A stretch of 64,000 nucleotides of DNA from Patiria miniata (GCF_015706575.1 NW_024037076.1:12342898-12406897); one strand, 5' to 3'; shown: positions 38,701-51,200, counted from the first letter of the stretch. Notes: generated by a model not told the origin, from the letters alone. A program made the numbers and translations.

Positions 38701-38772
38701 ATAATGTAACCTGCACTGTGAGCAATGATGGTGGTTGCATGGCATCAGCATACTTCACGTTCGATGTTATCG
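17450..38772 (+). CDS. hyalin-like multi-HYR-domain protein, internal part (26 exons; overview)
   Basis: 26 exons each encode one HYR module of 85 residues, and every intron interrupts a codon after its first base (G|gtaag ... cacag|CA, giving Ala). Exons can therefore be added or skipped without losing frame. Joined, they give about 2,210 residues with no N- or C-terminus, signal peptide or other domain visible. Each module has Trp26, Cys14, Cys41, Cys66 and Cys74, the FPVGSHNVTC core matching the HYR F.vG...V.y pattern, and two N-glycosylation sequons (N30-A-T, N63-V-T). HYR modules have an immunoglobulin-like fold and mediate extracellular adhesion, as in hyalin of the echinoderm hyaline layer. 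Introns are about 570-590 bp, nearly as conserved as the exons, each with a poly-C/poly-A tract about 60-90 bp after the donor. Introns 4 and 9 are about 755 bp. Exon 25 is frameshifted. The array runs into an assembly gap. Confidence 0.85.
18280..18534 (+). CDS. HYR exon 2
   Basis: Differs from consensus by T17P, V59A and S69T, the last shared with exon 1. Acceptor ccttcacag. Confidence 0.85.
19123..19377 (+). CDS. HYR exon 3
   Basis: First module identical to the array consensus (T17, A20). Donor gtaaga. Confidence 0.85.
19952..20206 (+). CDS. HYR exon 4
   Basis: T17P and Y79C. The extra cysteine (ASACF) would be unpaired in this module. It starts the five-unit block duplicated at exon 9. 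Confidence 0.85.
20343..20387 (+). pseudogene. truncated HYR exon remnant in intron 4
   Basis: TGCATAGCATCAGCATAC ... GTTATCG|gtaag copies the last about 37 bases of a HYR exon plus its donor and downstream intron. It is joined directly to the intron sequence that normally precedes CCCGGTTGTTTAC (here CCCTGTTG). No acceptor or start of the exon is present. It makes this intron about 180 bp longer than its siblings. Confidence 0.8.
20963..21217 (+). CDS. HYR exon 5
   Basis: T17P and V50L (TSLTI). Otherwise consensus. Confidence 0.85.
21788..22042 (+). CDS. HYR exon 6
   Basis: Protein identical to consensus. The pyrimidine tract has a single change (TCTTGTTGCTTCACAG). Confidence 0.85.
22618..22872 (+). 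CDS. HYR exon 7
   Basis: Single change D44N (TDNAGG). Confidence 0.85.
23445..23699 (+). CDS. HYR exon 8
   Basis: Protein identical to consensus. Confidence 0.85.
24269..24523 (+). CDS. HYR exon 9
   Basis: T17P. It is the counterpart of exon 4 at an offset of 4,317 bp but lacks Y79C. The sequence before its acceptor is altered (ATAAATTTTTGCTTCACAG). Confidence 0.85.
24666..24705 (+). pseudogene. truncated HYR exon remnant in intron 9
   Basis: Same structure as 20343-20387. Intron sequence AACCCGGTTG joins exon 3' sequence CATAGCATCAGC through a shared GGTTG, then the usual donor. Its presence at the equivalent place in both blocks shows that the remnant existed before the five-unit duplication. 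Confidence 0.8.
25277..25531 (+). CDS. HYR exon 10
   Basis: T17P. Counterpart of exon 5 at an offset of 4,314 bp, without V50L. Confidence 0.85.
26105..26359 (+). CDS. HYR exon 11
   Basis: Protein identical to consensus. Counterpart of exon 6 at an offset of 4,317 bp. Confidence 0.85.
26931..27185 (+). CDS. HYR exon 12
   Basis: Protein identical to consensus. Counterpart of exon 7 at an offset of 4,313 bp, without D44N. Confidence 0.85.
27758..28012 (+). CDS. HYR exon 13
   Basis: A20S. Counterpart of exon 8 at an offset of 4,313 bp. Confidence 0.85.
28583..28837 (+). CDS. HYR exon 14
   Basis: Protein identical to consensus. The intron start reads gtaagatttaattt. Confidence 0.85.
29407..29661 (+). 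CDS. HYR exon 15
   Basis: A20S, the variant that clusters in exons 13 and 15-17. Confidence 0.85.
30239..30493 (+). CDS. HYR exon 16
   Basis: A20S and T81K (AYFKFDV), a charge change in the last strand. Confidence 0.85.
31068..31322 (+). CDS. HYR exon 17
   Basis: A20S. The donor variant gtaagact is shared with exons 22 and 25, marking a common ancestry. Confidence 0.85.
31896..32150 (+). CDS. HYR exon 18
   Basis: Protein identical to consensus. The acceptor variant GCTCCACAG is shared with exons 21 and 26. Confidence 0.85.
32722..32976 (+). CDS. HYR exon 19
   Basis: Protein identical to consensus. It is followed by one of the longest C runs in the array (about 33042-33055). Confidence 0.85.
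33550..33804 (+). CDS. HYR exon 20
   Basis: Protein identical to consensus. Confidence 0.85.
34383..34637 (+). CDS. HYR exon 21
   Basis: Protein identical to consensus. Acceptor GCTCCACAG. Offset from exon 16 is 4,144 bp. Confidence 0.85.
35214..35468 (+). CDS. HYR exon 22
   Basis: T17P. Donor gtaagact. Offset from exon 17 is 4,146 bp. Confidence 0.85.
36043..36297 (+). CDS. HYR exon 23
   Basis: Protein identical to consensus. The preceding intron carries the TTTTTGGATCGTTTTTTAAT variant also seen before exons 18, 25 and 26. Confidence 0.85.
36870..37124 (+). CDS. HYR exon 24
   Basis: T17P. Otherwise consensus. Confidence 0.85.
37694..37947 (+). pseudogene. HYR exon 25, one-base deletion
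   Basis: This copy is 254 bp instead of 255. The G run in the Thr17-Gly-Glu region is ACGGGGAATC where siblings have ACGGGGGAATC, so the frame is lost from residue 19. Splice sites are intact (donor gtaagact). It is either a genuine broken module, which would have to be skipped as a symmetric exon or would truncate the protein, or a homopolymer error in the assembly. Confidence 0.8.
38518..38772 (+). CDS. HYR exon 26 (last before the gap)
   Basis: T17P and E19K (GKAS). Acceptor GCTCCACAG. Only nine intron bases follow before the gap, so the array probably continues in missing sequence. Confidence 0.85.
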
Positions 38773-38781
38773 GTAAGATTT

Positions 38782-39281
38782 NNNNNNNNNNNNNNNNNNN
38801 NNNNNNNNNNNNNNNNNNNNNNNNNNNNNNNNNNNNNNNNNNNNNNNNNNNNNNNNNNNNNNNNNNNNNNNNNNNNNNNNNNNNNNNNNNNNNNNNNNNN
38901 NNNNNNNNNNNNNNNNNNNNNNNNNNNNNNNNNNNNNNNNNNNNNNNNNNNNNNNNNNNNNNNNNNNNNNNNNNNNNNNNNNNNNNNNNNNNNNNNNNNN
39001 NNNNNNNNNNNNNNNNNNNNNNNNNNNNNNNNNNNNNNNNNNNNNNNNNNNNNNNNNNNNNNNNNNNNNNNNNNNNNNNNNNNNNNNNNNNNNNNNNNNN
39101 NNNNNNNNNNNNNNNNNNNNNNNNNNNNNNNNNNNNNNNNNNNNNNNNNNNNNNNNNNNNNNNNNNNNNNNNNNNNNNNNNNNNNNNNNNNNNNNNNNNN
39201 NNNNNNNNNNNNNNNNNNNNNNNNNNNNNNNNNNNNNNNNNNNNNNNNNNNNNNNNNNNNNNNNNNNNNNNNNNNNNNNNN
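38782..39281. other. assembly gap of 500 N
   Basis: Exactly 500 undetermined bases, a conventional placeholder length, lie between the HYR array and the satellite array. The true distance, and even adjacency, is unknown. Confidence 0.95.
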
Positions 39282-42200
39282 AAAGTTTTCCATATCCGCG
39301 TTCATGAAAAATACTGATTTTTGGTCAAAAAATCCAACTTCACGAAACTAAGTCAAATGTTCACACAGGTGAGTAGATGCCAAAATGAATCCCCAAGATT
39401 TCAGCTCACTACAGTCAGGATGGGGGCAGAAAACCAACAATTCAGTTTTTTAGCCCAAATGGTCCAAATCTGAAAAGTTTTCCATATCCGCGGTCATGAA
39501 AAATACTGATTTTTGGTCAAAAATCCAACTTCACGAAACTAAGTCAAATGTTCACACAAGGTGAGTAGATGCCAGAAATGAATCCCCAAGAGATTTCAGC
39601 TCACTACAGTCAGGATGGGGGCAGAAAACCAACAATTCAGTTTTTTAGCCAAAATGGTCCAAATCTGAAAAGTTTCCATATCCGCGGTCATGAAAAATAC
39701 TGATTTTTGGTCAAAAAATCCAACTTCACGAAACTAAGTCAAATGTTCACACAAGGTGAGTAGATGCCAGAAATGAATCCCCAAGAGATTTCAGCTCACT
39801 ACAGTCAGGATGGGGCAGAAAACCAACAATTCAGTTTTTTAGCCAAAATGGTCCAAATCTGAAAAGTTTTCCATATCCGCGGTCATGAAAAATACTGATT
39901 TTTGCAAAAAATCCAACTTCACGAAACTAAGTCAAATGTTCACACAAGGTGAGTAGATGCCAGAAATGAATCCCCAAGAGATTTCAGCTCACTACAGTCA
40001 GGATGGGGGCAGAAAACCAACAATTCAGTTTTTTAGCCAAAATGGTCCAAATCTGAAAAGTTTTCCATATCCGCGGTCATGAAAAATACTGATTTTTGGT
40101 CAAAAAATCCAACTTCACGAAACTAAGTCAAATGTTCACACAAGGTGAGTAGATGCCAGAAATGAATCCCCAAGAGATTTCAGCTCACTACAGTCAGGAT
40201 GGGAAGAAAACCAACAATTCAGTTTTTTAGCCAAAATGGTCCAAATCTGAAAAGTTTTCCATATCCGCGGTCATGAAAAATACTGATTTTTGGTCAAAAA
40301 ATCCAACTTCACGAAACTAAGTCAAATGTTCACACAAGGTGAGTAGATGCCAGAAATGAATCCCCAAGAGATTTCAGCTCACTACAGTCAGGATGGGGGC
40401 AGAAAACCAACAATTCAGTTTTTTAGCCAAAAATGGTCCAAATCTGAAAAGTTTTCCATATCCGCGGTCATGAAAAATACTGATTTTTGCCAAAAAATCC
40501 AACTTCACGAAACTAAGTCAAATGTTCACACAAGGTGAGTAGATGCCAGAAATGAATCCCCAAGAGATTTCAGCTCACTACAGTCAGGATGGGGCAGAAA
40601 ACCAACAATTCAGTTTTTAGCCAAAATGGTCCAAATCTGAAAAGTTTTCCATATCCGCGGTCATGAAAAATACTGATTTTTGGTCAAAAAATCCAACTTC
40701 ACGAAACTAAGTCAAATGTTCACACCAGGTGAGTAGATGCCAGAAATGAATCCCCAAGAGATTTCAGCTCACTACAGTCAGGATGGGGCAGAAAACCAAC
40801 AATTCAGTTTTTTAGCCAAAATGGTCCAAATCTGAAAAGTTTTCCATATCCGCGGTCATGAAAAATACTGATTTTTGGTCAAAAAATCCAACTTCACGAA
40901 ACTAAGTCAAATGTTCACACAAGGTGAGTAGATGCCAGAAATGAATCCCCAAGAGATTTCAGCTCACTACAGTCAGGATGGGGCAGAAAACCAACAATTC
41001 AGTTTTTTAGCCAAAATGGTCCAAATCTGAAAAGTTTTCCATATCCGCGGTCATGAAAAATACTGATTTTTGGTCAAAAAATCCAACTTCACGAAACTAA
41101 GTCAAATGTTCACACAAGGTGAGTAGATGCCAGAAATGAATCCCCAAGAGATTTCAGCTCACTACAGTCAGGATGGGAAGAAAACCAACAATTCAGTTTT
41201 TTAGCCAAAATGGTCCAAATCTGAAAAGTTTTCCATATCCGCGGTCATGAAAAATACTGATTTTTGGTCAAAAAATCCAACTTCACGAAACTAAGTCAAA
41301 TGTTCACACAAGGTGAGTAGATGCCAGAAATGAATCCCCAAGAGATTTCAGCTCACTACAGTCAGGATGGGGGCAGAAAACAAACAATTCAGTTTTTTAG
41401 CCAAAATGGTCCAAATCTGAAAAGTTTTCCATATCCGCGGTCATGAAAAATACTGATTTTTGGTCAAAAAATCCAACTTCACGAAACTAAGTCAAATGTT
41501 CACACAAGGTGAGTAGATGCCAGAAATGAATCCCCAAGAGATTTCAGCTCACTACAGTCAGGATCCGGGCAGAAAACCAACAATTCAGTTTTTTAGCCAA
41601 AATGGTCCAAATCTGAAAAGTTTTCCATATCCGCGGTCATGAAAAATACTGATTTTTGGTCAAAAAATCCAACTTCACGAAACTAAGTCAAATGTTCACA
41701 CAGGTGAGTAGATGCCAGAAATGAATCCCCAAGAGATTTCAGCTCACTACAGTCAGGATGGGGCAGAAAACAAACAATTCAGTTTTTTAGCCAAAATGGT
41801 CCAAATCTGAAAAGTTTTCCATATCCGCGGTCATGAAAAATACTGATTTTTGGTCAAAAAATCCAACTTCACGAAACTAAGTCAAATGTTCACACAAGGT
41901 GAGTAGATGCCAGAAATGAATCCCCAAGAGATTTCAGCTCACTACAGTCAGGATCCGGGCAGAAAACCAACAATTCAGTTTTTTAGCCAAAATGGTCCAA
42001 ATCTGAAAAGTTTTCCATATCCGCGGTCATGAAAAATACTGATTTTTGGTCAAAAAATCCAACTTCACGAAACTAAGTCAAATGTTCACACCAGGTGAGT
42101 AGATGCCAGAAATGAATCCCCAAGAGATTTCAGCTCACTACAGTCAGGATGGGGCAGAAAACCAACAATTCAGTTTTTTAGCCAAAATGGTCCAAATCTG

Positions 42201-45200
42201 AAAAGTTTTCCATATCCGCGGTCATGAAAAATACTGATTTTTGGTCAAAAAATCCAACTTCACGAAACTAAGTCAAATGTTCACACAAGGTGAGTAGATG
42301 CCAGAAATGAATCCCCAAGAGATTTCAGCTCACTACAGTCAGGATGGGGGCAGAAAACCAACAATTCAGTTTTTTAGCCAAAATGGTCCAAATCTGAAAA
42401 GTTTTCCATATCCGCGGTCATGAAAAATACTGATTTTTGGTCAAAAAATCCAACTTCACGAAACTAAGTCAAATGTTCACACAAGGTGAGTAGATGCCAG
42501 AAATGAATCCCCAAGAGATTTCAGCTCACTACAGTCAGGATGGGGGCAGAAAACCAACAATTCAGTTTTTTAGCCAAAATGGTCCAAATCTGAAAAGTTT
42601 TCCATATCCGCGGTCATGAAAAATACTGATTTTTGGTCAAAAAATCCAACTTCACGAAACTAAGTCAAATGTTCACACAAGGTGAGTAGATGCCAGAAAT
42701 GAATCCCCAAGAGATTTCAGCTCACTACAGTCAGGATGGGGGCAGAAAACCAACAATTCAGTTTTTTAGCCAAAATGGTCCAAATCTGAAAAGTTTTCCA
42801 TATCCGCGGTCATGAAAAATACTGATTTTTGGTCAAAAAATCCAACTTCACGAAACTAAGTCAAATGTTCACACAAGGTGAGTAGATGCCAGAAATGAAT
42901 CCCCAAGAGATTTCAGCTCACTACAGTCAGGATCCGGGCAGAAAACCAACAATTCAGTTTTTTAGCCAAAATGGTCCAAATCTGAAAAGTTTTCCATATC
43001 CGCGGTCATGAAAAATACTGATTTTTGGTCAAAAAATCCAACTTCACGAAACTAAGTCAAATGTTCACACAAGGTGAGTAGATGCCAGAAATGAATCCCC
43101 AAGAGATTTCAGCTCACTACAGTCAGGATGGGGCAGAAAACCAACAATTCAGTTTTTTAGCCAAAATGGTCCAAATCTGAAAAGTTTTCCATATCCGCGG
43201 TCATGAAAAAAACTGATTTTTGGTCAAAAAATCCAACTTCACGAAACTAAGTCAAATGTTCACACAAGGTGAGTAGATGCCAGAAATGAATCCCCAAGAG
43301 ATTTCAGCTCACTACAGTCAGGATGGGGCAGAAAACAAACAATTCAGTTTTTTAGCCAAAATGGTCCAAATCTGAAAAGTTTTCCATATCCGCGGTCATG
43401 AAAAATACTGATTTTTGGTCAAAAAATCCAACTTCACGAAACTAAGTCAAATGTTCACACAAGGTGAGTAGATGCCAGAAATGAATCCCCAAGAGATTTC
43501 AGCTCACTACAGTCAGGATGGGGCAGAAAACCAACAATTCAGTTTTTTAGCCAAAATGGTCCAAATCTGAAAAGTTTTCCATATCCGCGGTCATGAAAAA
43601 TACTGATTTTTGGTCAAAAAATCCAACTTCACGAAACTAAGTCAAATGTTCACACAAGGTGAGTAGATGCCAGAAATGAATCCCCAAGAGATTTCAGCTC
43701 ACTACAGTCAGGATGGGGGCAGAAAACCAACAATTCAGTTTTTTAGCCAAAATGGTCCAAATCTGAAAAGTTTTCCATATCCGCGGTCATGAAAAATACT
43801 GATTTTTGGTCAAAAAATCCAACTTCACGAAACTAAGTCAAATGTTCACACAAGGTGAGTAGATGCCAGAAATGAATCCCCAAGAGATTTCAGCTCACTA
43901 CAGTCAGGATGGGGGCAGAAAACAAACAATTCAGTTTTTTAGCCAAAATGGTCCAAATCTGAAAAGTTTTCCATATCCGCGGTCATGAAAAATACTGATT
44001 TTTGGTCAAAAAATCCAACTTCACGAAACTAAGTCAAATGTTCACACAAGGTGAGTAGATGCCAGAAATGAATCCCCAAGAGATTTCAGCTCACTACAGT
44101 CAGGATCGGGGCAGAAAACCAACAATTCAGTTTTTTAGCCAAAATGGTCCAAATCTGAAAAGTTTTCCATATCCGCGGTCATGAAAAATACTGATTTTTG
44201 GTCAAAAAATCCAACTTCACGAAACTAAGTCAAATGTTCACACAGGTGAGTAGATGCCAGAAATGAATCCCCAAGAGATTTCAGCTCACTACAGTCAGGA
44301 TGGGGCAAGAAAACCAACAATTCAGTTTTTTAGCCAAAATGGTCCAAATCTGAAAAGTTTTCCATATCCGCGGTCATGAAAAATACTGATTTTTGGTCAA
44401 AAAATCCAACTTCACGAAACTAAGTCAAATGTTCACACAAGGTGAGTAGATGCCAGAAATGAATCCCCAAGAGATTTCAGCTCACTACAGTCAGGATGGG
44501 GCAGAAAACCAACAATTCAGTTTTTAGCCAAAATGGTCCAAATCTGAAAAGTTTTCCATATCCGCGGTCATGAAAAATACTGATTTTTGGTCAAAAAATC
44601 CAACTTCACGAAACTAAGTCAAATGTTCACACAAGGTGAGTAGATGCCAGAAATGAATCCCCAAGAGATTTCAGCTCACTACAGTCAGGATGGGGGCAGA
44701 AAACCAACAATTCAGTTTTTTAGCCAAAATGGTCCAAATCTGAAAAGTTTTCCATATCCGCGGTCATGAAAAATACTGATTTTTGGTCAAAAAATCCAAC
44801 TTCACGAAACTAAGTCAAATGTTCACACAAGGTGAGTAGATGCCAGAAATGAATCCCCAAGAGATTTCAGCTCACTACAGTCAGGATCCGGGCAGAAAAC
44901 CAACAATTCAGTTTTTTAGCAAAATGGTCCAAATCTGAAAAGTTTTCCATATCCGCGGTCATGAAAAATACTGATTTTTGGTCAAAAAATCCAACTTCAC
45001 GAAACTAAGTCAAATGTTCACACAAGGTGAGTAGATGCCAGAAATGAATCCCCAAGAGATTTCAGCTCACTACAGTCAGGATGGGGGCAGAAAACCAACA
45101 ATTCAGTTTTTTAGCCAAAATGGTCCAAATCTGAAAAGTTTTCCATATCCGCGGTCATGAAAAATACTGATTTTTGGTCAAAAAATCCAACTTCACGAAA

Positions 45201-48200
45201 CTAAGTCAAATGTTCACACAAGGTGAGTAGATGCCAGAAATGAATCCCCAAGAGATTTCAGCTCACTACAGTCAGGATGGGGGCAGAAAACCAACAATTC
45301 AGTTTTTTAGCCAAAATGGTCCAAATCTGAAAAGTTTTCCATATCCGCGGTCATGAAAAATACTGATTTTTGGTCAAAAAATCCAACTTCACGAAACTAA
45401 GTCAAATGTTCACACCAGGTGAGTAGATGCCAGAAATGAATCCCCAAGAGATTTCAGCTCACTACAGTCAGGATGGGGGCAGAAAACCAACAATTCAGTT
45501 TTTTAGCCAAAATGGTCCAAATCTGAAAAGTTTTCCATATCCGCGGTCATGAAAAATACTGATTTTTGGTCAAAAAATCCAACTTCACGAAACTAAGTCA
45601 AATGTTCACACAAGGTGAGTAGATGCCAGAAATGAATCCCCAAGAGATTTCAGCTCACTACAGTCAGGATGGGGGCAGAAAACAAACAATTCAGTTTTTT
45701 AGCCAAAATGGTCCAAATCTGAAAAGTTTTCCATATCCGCGGTCATGAAAAATACTGATTTTTGGTCAAAAAATCCAACTTCACGAAACTAAGTCAAATG
45801 TTCACACAAGGTGAGTAGATGCCAGAAATGAATCCCCAAGAGATTTCAGCTCACTACAGTCAGGATCGGGGCAGAAAACCAACAATTCAGTTTTTTAGCC
45901 AAAATGGTCCAAATCTGAAAAGTTTTCCATATCCGCGGTCATGAAAAATACTGATTTTTGGTCAAAAAATCCAACTTCACGAAACTAAGTCAAATGTTCA
46001 CACCAGGTGAGTAGATGCCAGAAATGAATCCCCAAGAGATTTCAGCTCACTACAGTCAGGATGGGGCAGAAAACCAACAATTCAGTTTTTTAGCCAAAAT
46101 GGTCCAAATCTGAAAAGTTTTCCATATCCGCGGTCATGAAAAATACTGATTTTTGGTCAAAAAATCCAACTTCACGAAACTAAGTCAAATGTTCACACAA
46201 GGTGAGTAGATGCCAGAAATGAATCCCCAAGAGATTTCAGCTCACTACAGTCAGGATGGGGGCAGAAAACCAACAATTCAGTTTTTAGCCAAAATGGTCC
46301 AAATCTGAAAAGTTTTCCATATCCGCGGTCATGAAAAATACTGATTTTTGGTCAAAAAATCCAACTTCACGAAACTAAGTCAAATGTTCACACAAGGTGA
46401 GTAGATGCCAGAAATGAATCCCCAAGAGATTTCAGCTCACTACAGTCAGGATGGGGGCAGAAAACCAACAATTCAGTTTTTTAGCCAAAATGGTCCAAAT
46501 CTGAAAAGTTTCCATATCCGCGGTCATGAAAAATACTGATTTTTGGTCAAAAAATCCAACTTCACGAAACTAAGTCAAATGTTCACACAAGGTGAGTAGA
46601 TGCCAGAAATGAATCCCCAAGAGATTTCAGCTCACTACAGTCAGGATCCGGGCAGAAAACCAACAATTCAGTTTTTTAGCAAAATGGTCCAAATCTGAAA
46701 AGTTTTCCATATCCGCGGTCATGAAAAATACTGATTTTTGGTCAAAAAATCCAACTTCACGAAACTAAGTCAAATGTTCACACAAGGTGAGTAGATGCCA
46801 GAAATGAATCCCCAAGAGATTTCAGCTCACTACAGTCAGGATCGGGCAGAAAACCAACAATTCAGTTTTTTAGCCAAAATGGTCCAAATCTGAAAAGTTT
46901 TCCATATCCGCGGTCATGAAAAATACTGATTTTTGGTCAAAAAATCCAACTTCACGAAACTAAGTCAAATGTTCACACAAGGTGAGTAGATGCCAGAAAT
47001 GAATCCCCAAGAGATTTCAGCTCACTACAGTCAGGATGGGGGCAGAAAACAAACAATTCAGTTTTTTAGCCAAAATGGTCCAAATCTGAAAAGTTTTCCA
47101 TATCCGCGGTCATGAAAAATACTGATTTTTGGTCAAAAAATCCAACTTCACGAAACTAAGTCAAATGTTCACACAAGGTGAGTAGATGCCAGAAATGAAT
47201 CCCCAAGAGATTTCAGCTCACTACAGTCAGGATCGGGGCAGAAAACCAACAATTCAGTTTTTTAGCCAAAATGGTCCAAATCTGAAAAGTTTTCCATATC
47301 CGCGGTCATGAAAAATACTGATTTTTGGTCAAAAAATCCAACTTCACGAAACTAAGTCAAATGTTCACACCAGGTGAGTAGATGCCAGAAATGAATCCCC
47401 AAGAGATTTCAGCTCACTACAGTCAGGATGGGGGCAGAAAACCAACAATTCAGTTTTTTAGCCAAAATGGTCCAAATCTGAAAAGTTTTCCATATCCGCG
47501 GTCATGAAAAATACTGATTTTTGGTCAAAAAATCCAACTTCACGAAACTAAGTCAAATGTTCACACAAGGTGAGTAGATGCCAGAAATGAATCCCCAAGA
47601 GATTTCAGCTCACTACAGTCAGGATGGGGGCAGAAAACAAACAATTCAGTTTTTTAGCCAAAATGGTCCAAATCTGAAAAGTTTTCCATATCCGCGGTCA
47701 TGAAAAATACTGATTTTTGGTCAAAAAATCCAACTTCACGAAACTAAGTCAAATGTTCACACAAGGTGAGTAGATGCCAGAAATGAATCCCCAAGAGATT
47801 TCAGCTCACTACAGTCAGGATCGGGGCAGAAAACCAACAATTCAGTTTTTTAGCCAAAATGGTCCAAATCTGAAAAGTTTTCCATATCCGCGGTCATGAA
47901 AAATACTGATTTTTGGTCAAAAAATCCAACTTCACGAAACTAAGTCAAATGTTCACACAAGGTGAGTAGATGCCAGAAATGAATCCCCAAGAGATTTCAG
48001 CTCACTACAGTCAGGATGGGGGCAGAAAACCAACAATTCAGTTTTTTAGCCAAAATGGTCCAAATCTGAAAAGTTTTCCATATCCGCGGTCATGAAAAAT
48101 ACTGATTTTTGGTCAAAAAATCCAACTTCACGAAACTAAGTCAAATGTTCACACAAGGTGAGTAGATGCCAGAAATGAATCCCCAAGAGATTTCAGCTCA

Positions 48201-51200
48201 CTACAGTCAGGATGGGGGCAGAAAACCAACAATTCAGTTTTTTAGCCAAAATGGTCCAAATCTGAAAAGTTTTCCATATCCGCGGTCATGAAAAATACTG
48301 ATTTTTGGTCAAAAAATCCAAATTCACGAAACTAAGTCAAATGTTCACACAAGGTGAGTAGATGCCAGAAATGAATCCCCAAGAGATTTCAGCTCACTAC
48401 AGTCAGGATGGGGGCAGAAAACCAACAATTCAGTTTTTTAGCCAAAATGGTCCAAATCTGAAAAGTTTCCATATCCGCGGTCATGAAAAATACTGATTTT
48501 TGGTCAAAAAATCCAACTTCACGAAACTAAGTCAAATGTTCACACAAGGTGAGTAGATGCCAGAAATGAATCCCCAAGAGATTTCAGCTCACTACAGTCA
48601 GGATCCGGGCAGAAAACCAACAATTCAGTTTTTTAGCCAAAATGGTCCAAATCTGAAAAGTTTTCCATATCCGCGGTCATGAAAAATACTGATTTTTGGT
48701 CAAAAAATCCAACTTCACGAAACTAAGTCAAATGTTCACACAAGGTGAGTAGATGCCAGAAATGAATCCCCAAGAGATTTCAGCTCACTACAGTCAGGAT
48801 CCGGGCAGAAAACCAACAATTCAGTTTTTTAGCCAAAATGGTCCAAATCTGAAAAGTTTTCCATATCCGCGGTCATGAAAAATACTGATTTTTGGTCAAA
48901 AAATCCAACTTCACGAAACTAAGTCAAATGTTCACACAAGGTGAGTAGATGCCAGAAATGAATCCCCAAGAGATTTCAGCTCACTACAGTCAGGATGGGG
49001 GCAGAAAACAAACAATTCAGTTTTTTAGCCAAAATGGTCCAAATCTGAAAAGTTTTCCATATCCGCGGTCATGAAAAATACTGATTTTTGGTCAAAAAAT
49101 CCAACTTCACGAAACTAAGTCAAATGTTCACACAAGGTGAGTAGATGCCAGAAATGAATCCCCAAGAGATTTCAGCTCACTACAGTCAGGATCGGGCAGA
49201 AAACCAACAATTCAGTTTTTTAGCCAAAATGGTCCAAATCTGAAAAGTTTTCCATATCCGCGGTCATGAAAAATACTGATTTTTGGTCAAAAAATCCAAC
49301 TTCACGAAACTAAGTCAAATGTTCACACCAGGTGAGTAGATGCCAGAAATGAATCCCCAAGAGATTTCAGCTCACTACAGTCAGGATGGGGGCAGAAAAC
49401 CAACAATTCAGTTTTTTAGCCAAAATGGTCCAAATCTGAAAAGTTTTCCATATCCGCGGTCATGAAAAATACTGATTTTTGGTCAAAAAATCCAACTTCA
49501 CGAAACTAAGTCAAATGTTCACACAAGGTGAGTAGATGCCAGAAATGAATCCCCAAGAGATTTCAGCTCACTACAGTCAGGATGGGGGCAGAAAACAAAC
49601 AATTCAGTTTTTTAGCCAAAATGGTCCAAATCTGAAAAGTTTTCCATATCCGCGGTCATGAAAAATACTGATTTTTGGTCAAAAAATCCAACTTCACGAA
49701 ACTAAGTCAAATGTTCACACAAGGTGAGTAGATGCCAGAAATGAATCCCCAAGAGATTTCAGCTCACTACAGTCAGGATGGGGCAGAAAACCAACAATTC
49801 AGTTTTTTAGCCAAAATGGTCCAAATCTGAAAAGTTTTCCATATCCGCGGTCATGAAAAATACTGATTTTTGGTCAAAAAATCCAACTTCACGAAACTAA
49901 GTCAAATGTTCACACAAGGTGAGTAGATGCCAGAAATGAATCCCCAAGAGATTTCAGCTCACTACAGTCAGGATGGGGGCAGAAAACCAACAATTCAGTT
50001 TTTAGCCAAAATGGTCCAAATCTGAAAAGTTTTCCATATCCGCGGTCATCAAAAATACTGATTTTTGGTCAAAAAATCCAACTTCACGAAACTAAGTCAA
50101 ATGTTCACACAAGGTGAGTAGATGCCAGCAATGAATCCCCAAGAGATTTCAGCTCACTACAGTCAGGATGGGGGCAGAAAACCAACAATTCAGTTTTTTA
50201 GCCAAAATGGTCCAAATCTGAAAAGTTTCCATATCCGCGGTCATGAAAAATACTGATTTTTGGCCAAAAAATCCAACTTCACAAAACTATGTCAAATATT
50301 CACACAAGGTGAGTAGATGCCAGAAATGAATCCCCAAGAGATTTCAGCTCACTACAGTCAGGATCCGGGCAGAAAACCAACAATTCAGTTTTTTAGCAAA
50401 AATGGTCCAAATCTGAAAAGTTTTCCATATCCGCGGTCATGAAAAATACTGATTTTTGCCAAAAAATCCAACTGCACGAAACTAAGTCAAATGTTCACAC
50501 AAGGTGAGTAGATGCCAGAAATGAATCCCCAAGAGATTTCAGCTCACTACAGTCAGGATCCGGGCAGAAAACCAACAATTCAGTTTTTTAGCCAAAATGG
50601 TCCAAATCTGAAAAGTTTTCCATATCCGCGGTCATGAAAAATACTGATTTTTGGTCAAAAAATCCAACTTCACGAAACTAAGTCAAATGTTCACACAAGG
50701 TGAGTAGATGCCAGAAATGAATCCCCAAGAGATTTCAGCTCACTACAGTCAGGATGGGAAAGAAAACCAACAATTCAGTTTTTTAGCCAAAATGGTCCAA
50801 ATCTGAAAAGTTTCCATATCCGCGGTCATGAAAAATACTGATTTTTGGCCAAAAAATCCAACTTCACAAAACTATGTCAAATATTCACACAAGGTGAGTA
50901 GATGCCAGAAATGAATCCCCAAGAGATTTCAGCTCACTACAGTCAGGATGGGGCAGAAAACCAACAATTCAGTTTTTTAGCAAAAATGGTCCAAATCTGA
51001 AAAGTTTTCCATATCCGCGGTCATGAAAAATACTGATTTTTGCCAAAAAATCCAACTTCACGAAACTAAGTCAAATGTTCACACAAGGTGAGTAGATGCC
51101 AGAAATGAATCCCCAAGAGATTTCAGCTCACTACAGTCAGGATCCGGGCAGAAAACCAACAATTCAGTTTTTTAGCCAAAATGGTCCAAATCTGAAAAGT

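Noticed and set aside
38460..39317. Long open frames crossing the gap
   Set aside because: They are open only because undetermined bases contain no stop. Coding is supported only to 38772.
40347..40538. 63-residue open frame in the satellite
   Set aside because: Appears only where indels remove the usual stops of the monomer. The same region is closed in most monomers.
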